DNA from: Cichorium intybus
Taxonomy: Eukaryota; Streptophyta; Magnoliopsida; Asterales; Asteraceae
Direction: 5' to 3'
DNA length: 64,000 nt
Assembly: GCA_023525715.1 (NCBI GenBank)
Contig: CM042011.1
Coordinates: 682,001 to 746,000, forward strand
Notes under the pieces: generated by a model
Databases searched by the model: none
What the model was told of the DNA's origin: nothing
What the model saw: only the letters and a program-made list of their open reading frames with translations
Shown here: in pieces, positions 10,077 through 22,213 of the stretch
Layout of the letters: the number at the start of each line of letters is the position of its first letter
Position numbering within the stretch: the stretch's first letter is position 1
Position numbers and translations under genes: made by a program

Positions 10077-12341
10077 TTGCAGGCACTTTGTGCTGGAGAG
10101 CCCAAGGATGACACATGGTATATCGATAGTGGCTACTCCAAGCATATGACAGGAAACCAAAGCTTTCTACGAGACTTCAAACCCACAGAATCCAAACAAG
10201 ATGTGACTTTTGGAAATAACATGACTGCAAGAATCAAAGGTTATGGAAACATAACAAATGGTCACTTCACCATCAAGAAAGTAGCCTACGTTGACGGACT
10301 GAAACACAACCTAATCAGCGTATCACAACTCTGTGACAACAATCATGAAGTTCTTTTCACCAAACAACGAAGCATAATCACGGATGCCAAGACCAAAGCC
10401 ATTCTAGTTAATTCTGATCGTCTAGGCAACATGTATCCACTAGATATGGACCTTATCTATGGAAAACCAGACATCTGTCTCTTGTCCAAAGCTTCTGCTG
10501 ATATTAGTTGGTTGTGGCATCGTCGTCTTTCCCATCTCAACTTCGGCTACATCAACAAGTTGATTGCAAATGATCTTGTTCGCGGACTGCCACTTCTGAA
10601 ACTTGATAATGAAACTCTTTGTGCAGCTTGTGAAGGAGGAAAACTGTCCAAATCCTCTCATAAAAGCATTCCTGAATCTAGTGTATCCGAACCACTAGAA
10701 TTACTGCACATTGATCTTTGCGGCCCTGCAAAAACCCAAAGCATAAAAGGGAAGAAATACATCCTTGTTATTATTGATGATTACTCACGCTTTACTTGGG
10801 TTTTCTTTTTAAGGCTAAAGTCAGAAGCACCTGAAGAAATAATCAACTTCATCAAACAGATTGAATTAAAGCTCAAACGACCAGTTCGAAGAATCCGAAG
10901 TGATAATGGTTTAGAGTTCAAAAACATAACTCTAGATTCATTTCTCAAAAACAAAGGCATCGAACACAACTTCTCAGCCCCTTACACTCCTCAACAAAAC
11001 GGCGTTGTTGAAAGAAAGAACCGAACTCTGTGCGAAGCTGCAAGATCAATGCTCATCTTTGCTGATCTGCCACAATACTTCTGGGCAGAAGCAATAGCCA
11101 CAGCTTGCTATACTCAAAATCGTTCTTTAATCCATAAACAACTTCATAAAACACCATATGAAGTCATTAACAACCGAAAACCAAACATCAAATTCTTTCA
11201 TATTTTTGGTTGTCGATGCTTCATAAAGAATAACAAAGATCACCTTTCAAAATTTGAATCAAGATCAGACGAAGGAATTTTCCTTGGTTACTCCTTTACC
11301 TCAGCTGCTTATCGAGTACTGAATAAACGTACTAGAGTAATTGAAGAAAGTACCGATATTCATTTCGATGAATTTTATGTCAGGAAATTGGATCGTAAAC
11401 ATTTTGGTTCTAAAATGATCGATAATATTTTTCAAAATCCAATTCAACAAATGCCTTCTACGGACATAGAAATTGATCTTGATTTGCTTTTTGAACAACC
11501 CAAAACCGCTTATAGTTCTGAATTTCTAACATCTTCTACAATTCCTACAGGAACCTCCGATGCAGAAACTTCACAATCAAACCAAGAAAATGCAGATCAA
11601 GTTGAGGGGGAATTACCAACACTAAATTCCTCTTTGAACACTCCCAATCCACCTATCCAAAATGATCCCAGTGCATCATCTATGGGGGAACCTTCTTTAC
11701 CTCATTCTCACCCTATAATCCAAAAAGACATATCTGACAACAACCAAAATCTATTTCCAACAGAATCACATGACCAAGAAGAACAATGGGACATAGAAAC
11801 ACCAATCGAAATACCTGAAAAAACTCGCCTAAACAAATGGACCAGAAATCATCATGCAGAACAAATTATAGGAGACCCCAATTCTGGTATTCAAACAAGA
11901 GCCGCTACCTCAAATGAATGCTTATACGGAGCATTCTTATCCATGACAGAACCCAAAACCATCCATTCAGCTCTCAAAGATCCAGACTGGGTCAAAGCCA
12001 TGCAAGAAGAACTAGCTGAATTCGAAAGAAACCAAGTATGGGATCTTGTTCCTACTCCTCCTGATGTTACTGTAGTAGGTTCAAGATGGGTTTTCATAAA
12101 CAAAACTGATGATCAAGGCATAGTTTGTCGAAACAAAGCAAGACTTGTCGTCAAGGGCTATTCTCAACAAGAAGGAATCGATTACGACGAAACTTATGCT
12201 CCAGTTGCAAGACTCGAAGCCATTCGTATCTTTCTAGCATATGCAGCACACAAGAACTTCAAAGTTTACCAAATGGAATCTCATGCCATAGCTGTGTCTG
12301 TGCCAGATACCAAGCCAATCCTATGGAATCTCATGCCATAG
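10077..12341 (+). pseudogene. Copia Pol: protease, integrase and start of RT
   Basis: The same frame continues straight after the TAA at 10074, with no Met at its start, as expected for a polyprotein. In order it shows: protease active site WYIDSGYSKHMTG (about residues 14-26); the integrase zinc region WLWHRRLSHLN with a CAAC pair; the integrase core with Asp in HIDLCGP, Asp in RSDNGLEF and Glu in NGVVERKNR, the last two spaced by exactly 35 residues (DD35E); a variable linker; then the N-terminal part of copia-type RT (NQVWDLVPTP, GSRWVF, NKARLVVKGYSQ, YAPVARLEAIR). RT stops at KNFKVYQM. The catalytic YVDD region and everything to the end of RT are missing, replaced by a short duplicated segment and a stop at 12341. 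Protease and integrase look undamaged; RT cannot work. Confidence 0.9.
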
Positions 12342-12346
12342 CTGTG
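12273..12346 (+). repeat. Deletion junction with a 50-bp out-of-order duplication
   Basis: The 24-bp word beginning ATGGAATCTCATGCC occurs at 12273-12296 and again at 12323-12346, separated by 26 bp. Only the second copy is in natural order ahead of the RNase H domain. The RT deletion joins the upstream break directly to the first copy. This is what a polymerase leaves when it jumps ahead, copies a little, slips back 50 bp and continues. Confidence 0.85.
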
Positions 12347-12898
12347 AAAAGAATTTTCAAATATCTTAAAGGAACTCCATCTCTTGGCCTTTGGTATCCA
12401 GCTAACTCTGATTTTCAGCTTAACGCCTTCACCGACTCCGACTATGGAGGATGCAGACTAGACAGAAAAAGCACATCTGGTTCTTGCCAATTTCTTGGAG
12501 GCAGACTGGTAAGCTGGACTTCAAAGAAACAATCATGCGTGTCCACTTCAACCGCAGAAGCTGAATATGTAGCCGCCGCAAGCTGCTGTTCACAAGTCAT
12601 GTGGATGCAAACTCAATTACGTGACTATGGCTACAAAGTATCACAAATTCCCATATTTTGTGACTCAACCAGCGCAATTGCCATTTCTCACAATCCCGTG
12701 CACCATTCCATGACAAAGCACATCGACATTCGATATCATTTCCTCAAAGACAACATACAAAAAGGTCATATCGAATTGCACTTCATCAACACCGAAGAGC
12801 AAATTGCCGATGTCTTTACTAAGGCTCTAGACGAAACCAAGTTTCAATACTTCCTAGGCCGTCTAGGAATGTTGAATCCAGATAACATCCATCCCTAA
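12300..12898 (+). pseudogene. Copia RNase H domain (C-terminal end of Pol)
   Basis: The frame containing RYQANP, then VKRIFKYLKGT and TDSDYGGCRLDRKSTSG, gives the end of RT and the whole copia RNase H. Active-site-type acidic residues appear in TDSDYGG, TAEAEYVA and CDSTSAI, and the closing HIDIRYHFLKD and IADVFTKAL motifs are present. RNase H degrades the RNA strand during reverse transcription. It is out of frame with the upstream Pol because of the junction at 12273-12346. Codons upstream of about 12299 in this frame are not coding. It ends at TAA 12896-12898, followed by a 1.5-kb untranslated tail. Confidence 0.9.
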
Positions 12899-14393
12899 TC
12901 TCTTACTTTTTGTTTGTACAAAAGAGTGTTTACTTTCATTCAAAAAGAAAATTTTCAAAAACATTCAAATAACCAAAATTCTCCAAAAAAAACATTCAAA
13001 TAACCAAAATTTCCAAAAACATTCAGAAAAACAAATCTTCAAAAATACAATAAAAGACTTGTCATAATAAGCTTTTATAGAACCATGTGATTAACATCTT
13101 CTTGACTAAATTTTCAGATACTTATGCTCGATGAATGTTCTCAGTTATATTGATTCTTAATTAAAGAGAAGGTTCAAATTTCAAACATTTCTGTTATGTA
13201 CATTCTCCTATTCCCTTTGAATTTATTTCAATTATAACGATTTTATCTATTAAGGGACATAAGATCAGGAGATTCAGATGAAAACCAAACCCATGTGAGA
13301 AATTGTGCCTCGTCTTTAACTGCTAAGTGGAATTCATTTCTGTGAGCAAAGGTGTTTTCATTATGACTTATAGGATTTATACTCTTATACCGTGATGCTA
13401 GTCTCATTTTTTCTTAGATATCAAAATGACCAGGGACGATACTTTCATTTTTTTTATATATTAGACAAACTGTCTATTATATCACCTATCCCTATCCTCA
13501 ATCAAACCACTTCAAAGAAAAGCTTAATCATCTGGCATAACGAATCTGACAAATGATGAAACGACAAAGTCATATCCAACAAATGCTGTCAACAAATCAC
13601 AATTGGTAACCACATCAGATATCTTTTATACAATGTAAATCAAGAAAAGATAAAGACAAAGGTGAACACCTCACCAAAGAAAAGAAAGATTAACAACAAA
13701 ATCCATCAAGACAGACATCTCTCAAACGACGAATTTCTCAAAAGCTTTATCAAATATAGCTGTCAAAACCAAAGATTGACCGGGATACTGTAGCCTTCAT
13801 AATTGAATACTCTTAGTTGCAAACTGCACTATGAAAATTTCAAAACCCCTCTACATGTATTTACCGAAGGAGAGAGAATGAACATCAATGGCATGAATGA
13901 AGAAACCCTCTGAGTAATGCCGAAACCAGTCTTATCTGATTGATTATCTAATTTGAAGACCAAGTGACTAAAGTATATAGGTATAAATCCAAATTAAGCA
14001 TAAATCAACACCTTCAAAACTGAGAGATATCACTCATCTTTAGTGATTATACACCAGTTCTGCACCCAGAACAAACAAACACCTCAGTCAAGTGTGAGCT
14101 ATACCTATGAGCGTTCATCTGAATCGACCTATTAAGATCACTTGTCGTCTTTATAAATGTTATAAAATCTTAAGGAATATTATGAAAGTACATATACAAA
14201 AACCCTTTTTGATTATTGAACATGAAACCTTGATTCAGAAACAAATATTCTTGACAAACATTTTTCAAAACATAAGTAAAATCTAGTCACACTTTTTCAA
14301 AACACGTGATATGGTTTTATAAATGTTTTATCCAACTCCAAGAATTTGCAACCTTAACCTTTTAATCTGTTCTTATTTCAGTAATGATCACAT
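12899..14393 (+). other. Copia 3' untranslated region, no ORF
   Basis: About 1.5 kb between the end of RNase H and the purine tract with stops in all frames. A short ATTCAAATAACCAAAATT-type repeat lies at 12963-13010. No env-like ORF is visible. Confidence 0.7.
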
Positions 14394-14402
14394 AGGGGGA
14401 AA
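14394..14402 (+). other. Copia polypurine tract
   Basis: AGGGGGAAA immediately upstream of the 3' LTR; primes plus-strand DNA synthesis. Confidence 0.85.
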
Positions 14403-14403
14403 T

Positions 14404-15697
14404 TGTTGAAAAATATATTTTTGTATGTGACAATCACTGAAATAAGATGAACTGTTATTATCTAACAAATATTATCAGTTTATTTCCGATTACGTGAATT
14501 AGAGATCAAAGACAAGAATAAATCAAGACCCGAGAAACTTTGAGAAAACATCCAAACCTGAGGAAGTAACGCTACAAACCAAAGAGCAAAATACAAAATA
14601 TCACACTGCTACAGCAATCACGACGCGACAGACACAGTGGTCGCGACGTGAAGAAGAAGCAAAGCAGAAGACCAAAACTCCACAGCGATCGCGACGCGAC
14701 GGAGATGGTGGTTGCGACGCGAAGACCTCCAACGCGAAGGCTCCAACGCGACACCACCAACTTTCTAATCGCGAGACTACCAACCCAATGCACTAACCAG
14801 TGGCCGACCAAAAGCACCCCGACACAGGCACCTTCGCGACGCGACGGACCTCCTGGTCGCGACGCGAACGCTGTGTTCAGTGACTATAAATAAGATGCAA
14901 ACCTCTTGCCATTCTAGTGCAGAAAATCATACAACACACACATATTATCCAAGGTCCATACACTCTAATCCACGACCAAACAGCTCAAAATTCTGATATT
15001 TCTGCATTTGGCAACGAGGATCAAACCGCAAAACCGCAAGAAACAAAACCTCCACCCGACACCAAACTTCAAACCTCCAAACAACCCTTACCCGAAACCA
15101 AACTCCAAACCTCTAAACAACCTCTACCCGACACCAAAAATCACCAAAACCTCATCTTACCGTGAAGAACAAGAAATCGACATATCAAGAAAAACGCTAT
15201 CTTCCGCAGCTATCGATAAGTTCTTTTAAAATTATATGTGTCGTTATTGATTTATTTAAACTGTTATAAATCAACTGTACCAAATTTCCTATACATCCGA
15301 ATTGAACCGTGACAACGAAAACACATGTGGACTGTATTTAACCGAGACATCTAACTTCTAACTTCTAACCTTTTTATTTTATTGTAAAAACACGTTATCG
15401 TTGATAATGGCGTTTATTACATCTAACATCTAACTTCTAACTTCTAACATTTTTATTTTATTGTAAAAACACGTTATCGTTGATAATGGCGTTTATTACA
15501 TATAACCTCTAACTTCTAACATTTACTTTATTTACCGCCTTCTGTCTATTTAAATACTGTCTAGTTTAGATTTACCGCTTTATTTTATTCCGTAACTCTT
15601 ATTTATTCCGCATATTATAGATAAAATACATATCTGTCACACGGTAAACGGCTTAAAAAACCTTACTCGTGGAGATCAGTAATCGTATTTTTCAACA
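14404..15697 (+). repeat. Copia 3' LTR
   Basis: 1,294 bp, collinear with 5680-6973 at an offset of 8,724. I found four substitutions and no indels. It is followed by the TSD copy CTACA. Confidence 0.95.
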
Positions 15698-15702
15698 CTA
15701 CA

Positions 15703-17033
15703 AAAAGAAATCTAGACTTTAATGATAGACAATCAGGTACAAGCTCTTAACAGGGGGTTGTGTTTTGTCATTGTAACACTAAGGATAAAACTCATGATTA
15801 TTGAAACCATAGTTGAAACAATCGATAAGGAGAGGCCATGATCTGATTTTTATTATTCCTTATAAATTTTACTAATGCCATACCCGGAAATTTGGAAGTA
15901 TGTACAATTCCCTCAGCCCCATTGCCAATTTGCAAATTTCAGTTGGGAATTTAAATTTAAAACCAAAGGGTTAAATAGAAAATGTTACAGAAAGCTATGG
16001 TTTTAATAATCGTGAGTTTTATCCTTAGTTTTATCCTCAGTTGCACAACATTAGATATTTGTAAGCTAACTACTATTCTTTCAAACACGTTTGTAGAAGC
16101 AAACCAATGCAATTTTTTTTGAAAATAACATGTTTCAAACAGACACAAAAATGCAGAGAGACATAAACAAAGAAACTTAACTGGTATTTCTCGTGAGAGT
16201 AAATGGATTGCAAAATTGGTGCATGATTACGAGTTGTGTACTTTTAATTGAAAATATGTTAAGTTAACCTTTCTATGGGATGTGAATGATTTTTAAATTT
16301 TAATTTCCATTTAGATAACAAAGAATTTGGATTTCAATTTTGGATAGAAGCCGGATTGTTTCAGAAACAGAAACTTATAGTGAGGAGTAGATAATATTGA
16401 GAAAGATTATCAAACATTTACGTTTTACAGATCATAACAACTGAAGATTATAACATAGATACATATATGATTAGATTATCAAAGAGATATAAAAAATATA
16501 CTAACCTGTTATAGGGTTCCAGATCAATGAATGAGCAGCACTTCTAATGGGGAAAGGGAGACGAAGAAGATGAGTATAATGAATTGTCGTATGCGTGATT
16601 TGTAGGTTCGAAATCAAGCGATAAAGGTTTGATCTTTCCTGAAGATTAACATTTGTTGTTTTGCTGATTTTGAGGTATTTTTCCTGATTAATAGCATTAT
16701 TTGTTTTCTGATTTTTATCTATATATTTGAAGTCAATGGAAAAAATCCTGGAGTATTACACGTATCAGCTTTGCTGATTTTTAGGTTTATTTTCCTGATT
16801 ATTAGTGTTAGTTGTTTTATGATATTATATGTATATACGGGTTAGATATTCAAATTCCTGAAAAATGTGGATTTTTTTTATCACTTAAACTTTTAATTTT
16901 CGTGATATGTATTGCTGATTTTTAGGTTTATTTTTCCTGATGTTTTTGAAAATTGCATAGTACACGTGGAGGAAGGAGAAGGTGGTTTAAAAAGTTGACA
17001 CGTGGCATATTTTATTTTCATTTATTAGCTATA

Positions 17034-17035
<2 letters not shown>
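15703..17035. other. No gene recognised; short repeats
   Basis: AT-rich. A word of about 28 bp like TTGCTGATTTTTAGGTTTA followed by TTTTCCTGAT recurs three times near 16661, 16770 and 16910. The short ORF at 15957-16148 (-) has no recognisable feature. Confidence 0.5.

Positions 17036-17118
<83 letters not shown>
17036..17118. repeat. (TA)n microsatellite
   Basis: About 41 uninterrupted TA units. Confidence 0.98.
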
Positions 17119-17122
<4 letters not shown>

Positions 17123-17412
17123 AATTTAATGATTTATGTTTTTTTATATACATATATAACTATTAAACATTTTGTTTTCGTTTAAAATTAATAATCCTAT
17201 GGATAGAAAAGAAACATAAGCGTTTTTTTAATCTATATGACAATTAAAATTAATAATCGGATAGAAAAGAAACATAAATGACTAAAGATATATAAAAAAA
17301 TCAATAATCATATATTTACAAAATAAAACAAAATAAACATCAATAACTATGTATATACATAAAATAAAATTTGACTACCGGTATAAACTATTAGTACTTC
17401 TAAAATTTGAAT

Positions 17413-18680
17413 GGGAAAATGACTTATTAGGGTAACCAACTAGTTGATTTGTTCACGTTTAGTCACTTTCTTTTTTTTCGTGTTTTATTTGCCATTGAAC
17501 TATCTATTTTGTTCATGATACATCCTTACGACCTGTAATAGCAGGTTACAGCCTATTGACATCTATTTTGTTCACATTTGGTCACTTTCCTTTTTTATTC
17601 GTGCTTTATTTGCCATTAATTTAATTTATTTTTCCAATTTTAATTTATTTTTCTATTTTTATTTGTGCAGATCTGAAATGACTATTTTGCCCTTTTTAAT
17701 TTATTTTTCCATTTTTATTACATTTTAAGGATTTTTTATTAATGACTTTTAATTAAAAATAAATAAGAAAACAACCCACCACCGCCTCTCTCTCTCTGTC
17801 TCTCTCAATTAATAAAACCTGCAACTAAACACACACACACACACACATTGCAACTAAACACACACACATACGCATTTTGCAACTAAAAACACAGACATCA
17901 CCACCATCTACAGCAAAGATCTGGACAAAGATGATGAAAGGGAAGAGCACTCCAAACCTATCGAATCAGAATGTTGCAATCAGAAGTTTCCCGATCTGTG
18001 CAAAAAAAACATTGAAAACAAAATTACACATCAAAGTTGTTTTGCCCCGACAATCCACCTCCACCGTTACAAGCCAACGATTCAACCAACTAAGCATGCT
18101 ACGAAAAACTTCTTGGATTAAATCAGACGAGCCATTAAGCATGCTACAAAAAACTTTTTTGTCTAGATCTTTGTTGTAGATGGTGGTGATGTCTGTGTTT
18201 TTAGTTGCAAAGTGCGTATGTATGTGTGTGTGTGTTTAGTTGCAATGTGTGTGTGTGTGTTTAGTTGCAGGTTTTATTAATTGAGAGAGACAGAGAGAGA
18301 GAGAGAGACGGTGGTTGATTATTTTCTTATTTATTTTTAATTAAAAGTCATTAATAAAAAATCCTTAAAATGTAATAAAAATGGAAAAATAAATTAAAAA
18401 GGGCAAAATAGTCATTTCAGATCTGCACGAATAAAAATGGAAAAATAAATTAAAAATGGAAAAATAAATTAAATTAATGGCAAATAAAGCACGAATAAAA
18501 AAGGAAAATGACCAAATGTGAACAAAATAGATGTCAATTAGGCTGTAACCTGCTATTACAGGTCGTAAGCATGTATGATGAACAAAATAGATAGTTCAAT
18601 GGCAAATAAAGCACGAAAAAAAAGAAAGTGACTAAACATAAACAAATCAACTAGTTGCTTATCCTAATAAGTCATTTTCC
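17413..18680. mobile_element. Foldback element, arms of about 0.5 kb
   Basis: The left arm (17413-17928, starting GGGAAAATGACTTATTAGG) and right arm (about 18158-18680, ending CCTAATAAGTCATTTTCCC) are near-perfect reverse complements for over 500 bp, with a loop of about 230 bp. The arms carry mirrored CA/GT and CT/GA simple repeats. A 100-codon ORF across the loop (17877-18179) lacks any domain. I see no convincing target-site duplication, so the class is open: a long-TIR MULE-type or foldback transposon is likely. A transcript would make a long hairpin RNA. Confidence 0.85.
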
Positions 18681-19310
18681 CTTTATCAAAATATGTGCAT
18701 TTATAATCTAATTAAATGGATGTACACATAGTGTATGAACGTGGCATTAAAACACTTTCTAGAATTTGTAACATTCACTGAACCTAACATAATTGTTTCT
18801 TAGCGGATATTCTACATGCTTAATGGCTTATTTAACAAAAGACGCACTTCATAAAACAAAAGGCAAAAACTTTAAGAAAAAATCTTTCTTGGATCTCGTC
18901 GAAAAATCAAAGAACTTTAAGGAAGGAGTCCTTGTCTCCTTGATTAGAAGATAAGTCTAATCCCTTTAGAATAATTTTTGGCCACTTCCACATATGTTAT
19001 TTTATAGTATTGACCCACGTTTATACATAAAAATTAATTTGAATTATATCTTATTTTAAACGAATTAAATTTGAACCCCAAAAAATTTAACAAACAATAA
19101 ACCGGCTAACTAAGTCGAACACATTTTTTTTATCAATTGTAGTGTTTAATATACTCATTCTCGCAAACAGTTTCTTGAAATATCTCTTTTTGGAGTCACT
19201 TAGCGGCTAGATCTATGAGAAGGAGACCATATAACGTTTGAATAAGGCGATCCCTAATAGTTGTTGACTTTTCATATCACCGGTAGCCTAGCCTCTATGT
19301 GTGTGTGTGT

Positions 19311-19331
19311 GGGGGGGGGGGGGGGGGGGGG
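19311..19331 (+). repeat. G21 homopolymer after (GT)n
   Basis: Twenty-one consecutive G, preceded by GT repeats and followed by T and GGGGG. The interval 18681-19645 around it contains no gene I can support. Confidence 0.95.
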
Positions 19332-19825
19332 TGGGGGATTCTCTTCTACTTCTTCCAAGCTTACTTTTGGACGTAAAAGTTTGGAGATCAATGGTGGCCT
19401 GTTCGATAATGGTCAATCTATCATAAAGACATTAAGACTGAACGAGTCAACAACTCGTAATAAAGATGGAGCACAGGAAAAAAAACATGAACCATAACTT
19501 GAAAGCTTGGAAAGAATTTTAGTTTCAAAATATGTAACAAAATTCATAGCAAAGACAGAAACAAGGAATTTGTGCAAACTTTTCTGAAGAGTATAGATGT
19601 GACTTCTGAGAGGATGATGGACCAAAGAAAATTAATAAATATTTGTGTAAGACCCTAATCCCGAAAAGTCAAGTTCTGAGTCTTAAGGAGTCAAAGTATA
19701 AATCCCGGAACCAAGTATCATGTGGACATCATTTAATAAGAGGACAAAAGTGAGGAAATGACAAAAAAAAGAAGTTAGCGTCGCTAACCCTATGGTTAGC
19801 GACGCTAACTGGTCAGATCCGGGTT

Positions 19826-22074
19826 TGTAACATCCTTAATCTAGCATAAATAATTTAATGAATAAAATAATGAATTAGGTAATTATAATAATTGAACTAT
19901 ATTAAATTTAATTAAGAAGTATTTTGTCCTTAATAACTCAATAGGGGTAAAAAGGGAATTTACTACATTTAAATTCTAGAAGAAGGACCTAATTGTAAAA
20001 CTAGAACTATTATGGAGTGGGGAGGGATTTCATTGCAATTAAGAAGAAAATAGTGAGCTGGAGGGACCATATTGCGATTTAGGGAAACTTGGAGCTTTAG
20101 TGGGGGAAAACCCCATTTCTCCTCTCATTTCACGTTTTTGGGAGAGGAGAGCAAGGAAGGGAGGCGATTTTCAGGTTTTCAAGTGGAAGGGCTTGATTCT
20201 AGCAAGATCTAAGTGGATTACATCAGTTTATTGAAGATTTAAGGTAAGAAATCTCATCTCCATGTTGGAAACCCACTATTTTGGGGTAGATTGAGTCTAA
20301 ATTCGAGTTCTATGTTGGGGGAGATGGAATCCATGATCCCAAGGATGTAAATCACGAATTCAAGTGATAATTCTTCTACAATTTGGTTGTTATATGCTTG
20401 GAGAACAGTTGGGATGCTTGTTGATCCATTTGAAACCCTAGTTTTTGGGGAAAAACTCATCATATGGTAAAACCTTGATGATTGGATCAACTCTTATCTT
20501 CAAAATGTTCTATGAAAAGCTTAAGTAGATTCCTTATGATTTCAAGTTATTGGAAGAAGGATTTCATTATTGATTTGTCATTTGATTGGGTTGAATTGGA
20601 TACTCTTTGGATCTAAGCTCATGAAGTAAACTTGAAATGATAACATGGATTTGATTCAATGGAGATGATATTAGATGGTTAGAAAGGGTGTAATGAGGTG
20701 TTATTTTGAGTTAGAATAATGTTATTTCAATGGTTATGAGTTTGGAGAATTGTTGGACCTTGAATTGGATGAAAAGGAGTGAAAATGACCAAAAATCGGG
20801 ATTTGCAGCAGGTCTACACGACCCGTGTAGGGCCATACGACCCGTGTGGAGGGTCTGGAGGCCACGGGTTGGGTTCCTGCATTTCTACACGACCCGTGTG
20901 GGGCTACACGCCCCGTGTAGCTCTGTTTGACCAATTTTTCAGTTTTTAGACCTTAAGCTTTATGGTTTGGGCCTTGGGTTCTAAGGTTCAAGCCTACTCT
21001 TAGGACATGTTTAACTAAGATTTTACTCTTAATTAGTGAAGTATAACTAATCTAGAGCTATTAGTAATGTTGAATATTATTTCTTGTAGGAGAGGAGTAA
21101 TCGAAGTAAAGCAAAGAATCATATCCTACTTTGGGACGTAAGAGAGGTGAGTTACCTGGAGTATACATCCCTCATTTAACTCTTGTACGTTTTATCTCAT
21201 TCCATGCATTTCATTAAGTGCTAATTGTTGCATAAATCTATGTGTTCATGGCATTCAAAGAGCTAGTTCAAAGATGTTTTTACAAAGGAAATACTACTAT
21301 AGTTTTGAAAAATGTTTGAATCATTCCTCCATGCATTTCATATAGGAGGGGTGGACCGTGTGAACCTTTTGACAAAGATGAAATGATTGTCCCGGATTTA
21401 GGGAAATCACGGGTTAATACCCAAATGAGTTGTTGTCCCGGATTTAGGGAAACCGTTTCCGACAATAGGAAACTGCATGAGGGATTTGCTAACCCTCATG
21501 GGACTAGTGTGGTGGCCACTAGCTCTAGTTTAGCCTATACAGGGATCGGGTGACATGCTCCGTGCGTGTTATTCGTGAACTTAGGTAGGTGCCACTGTGG
21601 TGAGTTGGACTGCTAAGAGATTGACATGGGTTGGAATAGTTGCATCCATGCATCATGCTGCATACCATAACTATCCATTTGTGTAAACTATCAAAATATT
21701 TTAATAAGTTTAAATATGAAGAAAATCAGTATTTTGAAGATTATCTCGAGTGCTAAGGATTTTCCTTTCACTCATAGCAAGATAATCTCGGGTAACTCAC
21801 TAGGCATTTCCATTGCCTAACTGTTTTGATGTGTACTCAGGTTAATGCTAGGAGTTTAAGGCGAGGCGGGAAATTCTAGAAGACCACGGGATGTGTGGCC
21901 ATTTAAACCTTGTTTTTATACTTGAATTATGATACCTCCTCGCTATACATTATTAAACAATGTTTTGATGCTTTTGGGACCAAATTCCGCGATGATGAAA
22001 TTTCTTTTTGAATTAATGAAGTTATTTTAGAAAACAAATGTTTTAATTATTAAACCCTAGCGAGGGGTGTCACA
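19826..22074 (+). repeat. Gypsy 5' LTR (family A)
   Basis: Starts TGTAACATCC and ends GGGGTGTCACA. It carries a GC-rich cluster of short stem-loops at 20814-20926 (CTACACG-ACC-CGTGTAG and variants), a duplicated GTCCCGGATTTAGGG word (21389 and about 21434), and the splice-like sites described under the family A LTR module. Confidence 0.95.
20244..21840 (+). other. Predicted LTR intron module, family A
   Basis: Donor-like AAG|GTAAGAA at 20244; acceptor TTCTTGTAG at 21080-21089; a 57-nt middle segment 21090-21146; donor GAGAG|GTGAGT at 21147; CTCAC then hairpin TAGGCA/TGCCTA at 21801-21819; acceptor TGTACTCAG ending at 21840. The 3' LTR repeats every site (27174, 28019-28075, 28076, 28730-28748, 28769). 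Splicing is inferred, not observed. Confidence 0.45.
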
Positions 22075-22077
22075 ATT

Positions 22078-22089
22078 TGGTATCAGAGC
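22078..22089 (+). other. Primer-binding site, tRNA-iMet
   Basis: TGGTATCAGAGC, three bases after the 5' LTR. Confidence 0.95.
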
Positions 22090-22213
22090 ATCGGTTTAAG
22101 TGAACTAGGTACTAGGATTAGTACTTAGACTTAAACTTAAGGTGCTCATGAGTGAGAGTTTTGCTTTAATTAAATAATTGTATATTATAAGATTAATGTT
22201 CATCTTTCTCAGA

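Larger units (their letters stand above)
5680..15697 (+). mobile_element. Ty1/copia LTR retrotransposon, young but defective
   Basis: A complete element by structure: two 1,294-bp LTRs starting TGTTGA and ending CAACA, a 5-bp target-site duplication CTACA (5675-5679 and 15698-15702), a tRNA-iMet primer-binding site and a purine tract. The two LTRs differ at only four positions that I could find by eye (about 0.3 percent), so insertion was very recent. The internal order is Gag, protease, integrase, RT, RNase H, which is copia order. Coding capacity is damaged by three in-frame stops in and after gag and by loss of most of RT. It must have been mobilised by enzymes from a related element, or damaged during its last reverse transcription. 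Confidence 0.95.

Noticed and set aside
12125..12298. N-terminal part of the ORF leading into RNase H
   Set aside because: This stretch is the shadow frame of the RT start; coding character begins only near RYQANP at about 12300.
12899..14393. Env-like gene after copia Pol
   Set aside because: Stops in all frames; no signal peptide or membrane segment visible.
22178..22213. Upstream Met as start of the gypsy polyprotein
   Set aside because: The first 12 codons are hydrophobic leader-like sequence; MVNTR at 22214 matches the usual start of such polyproteins.
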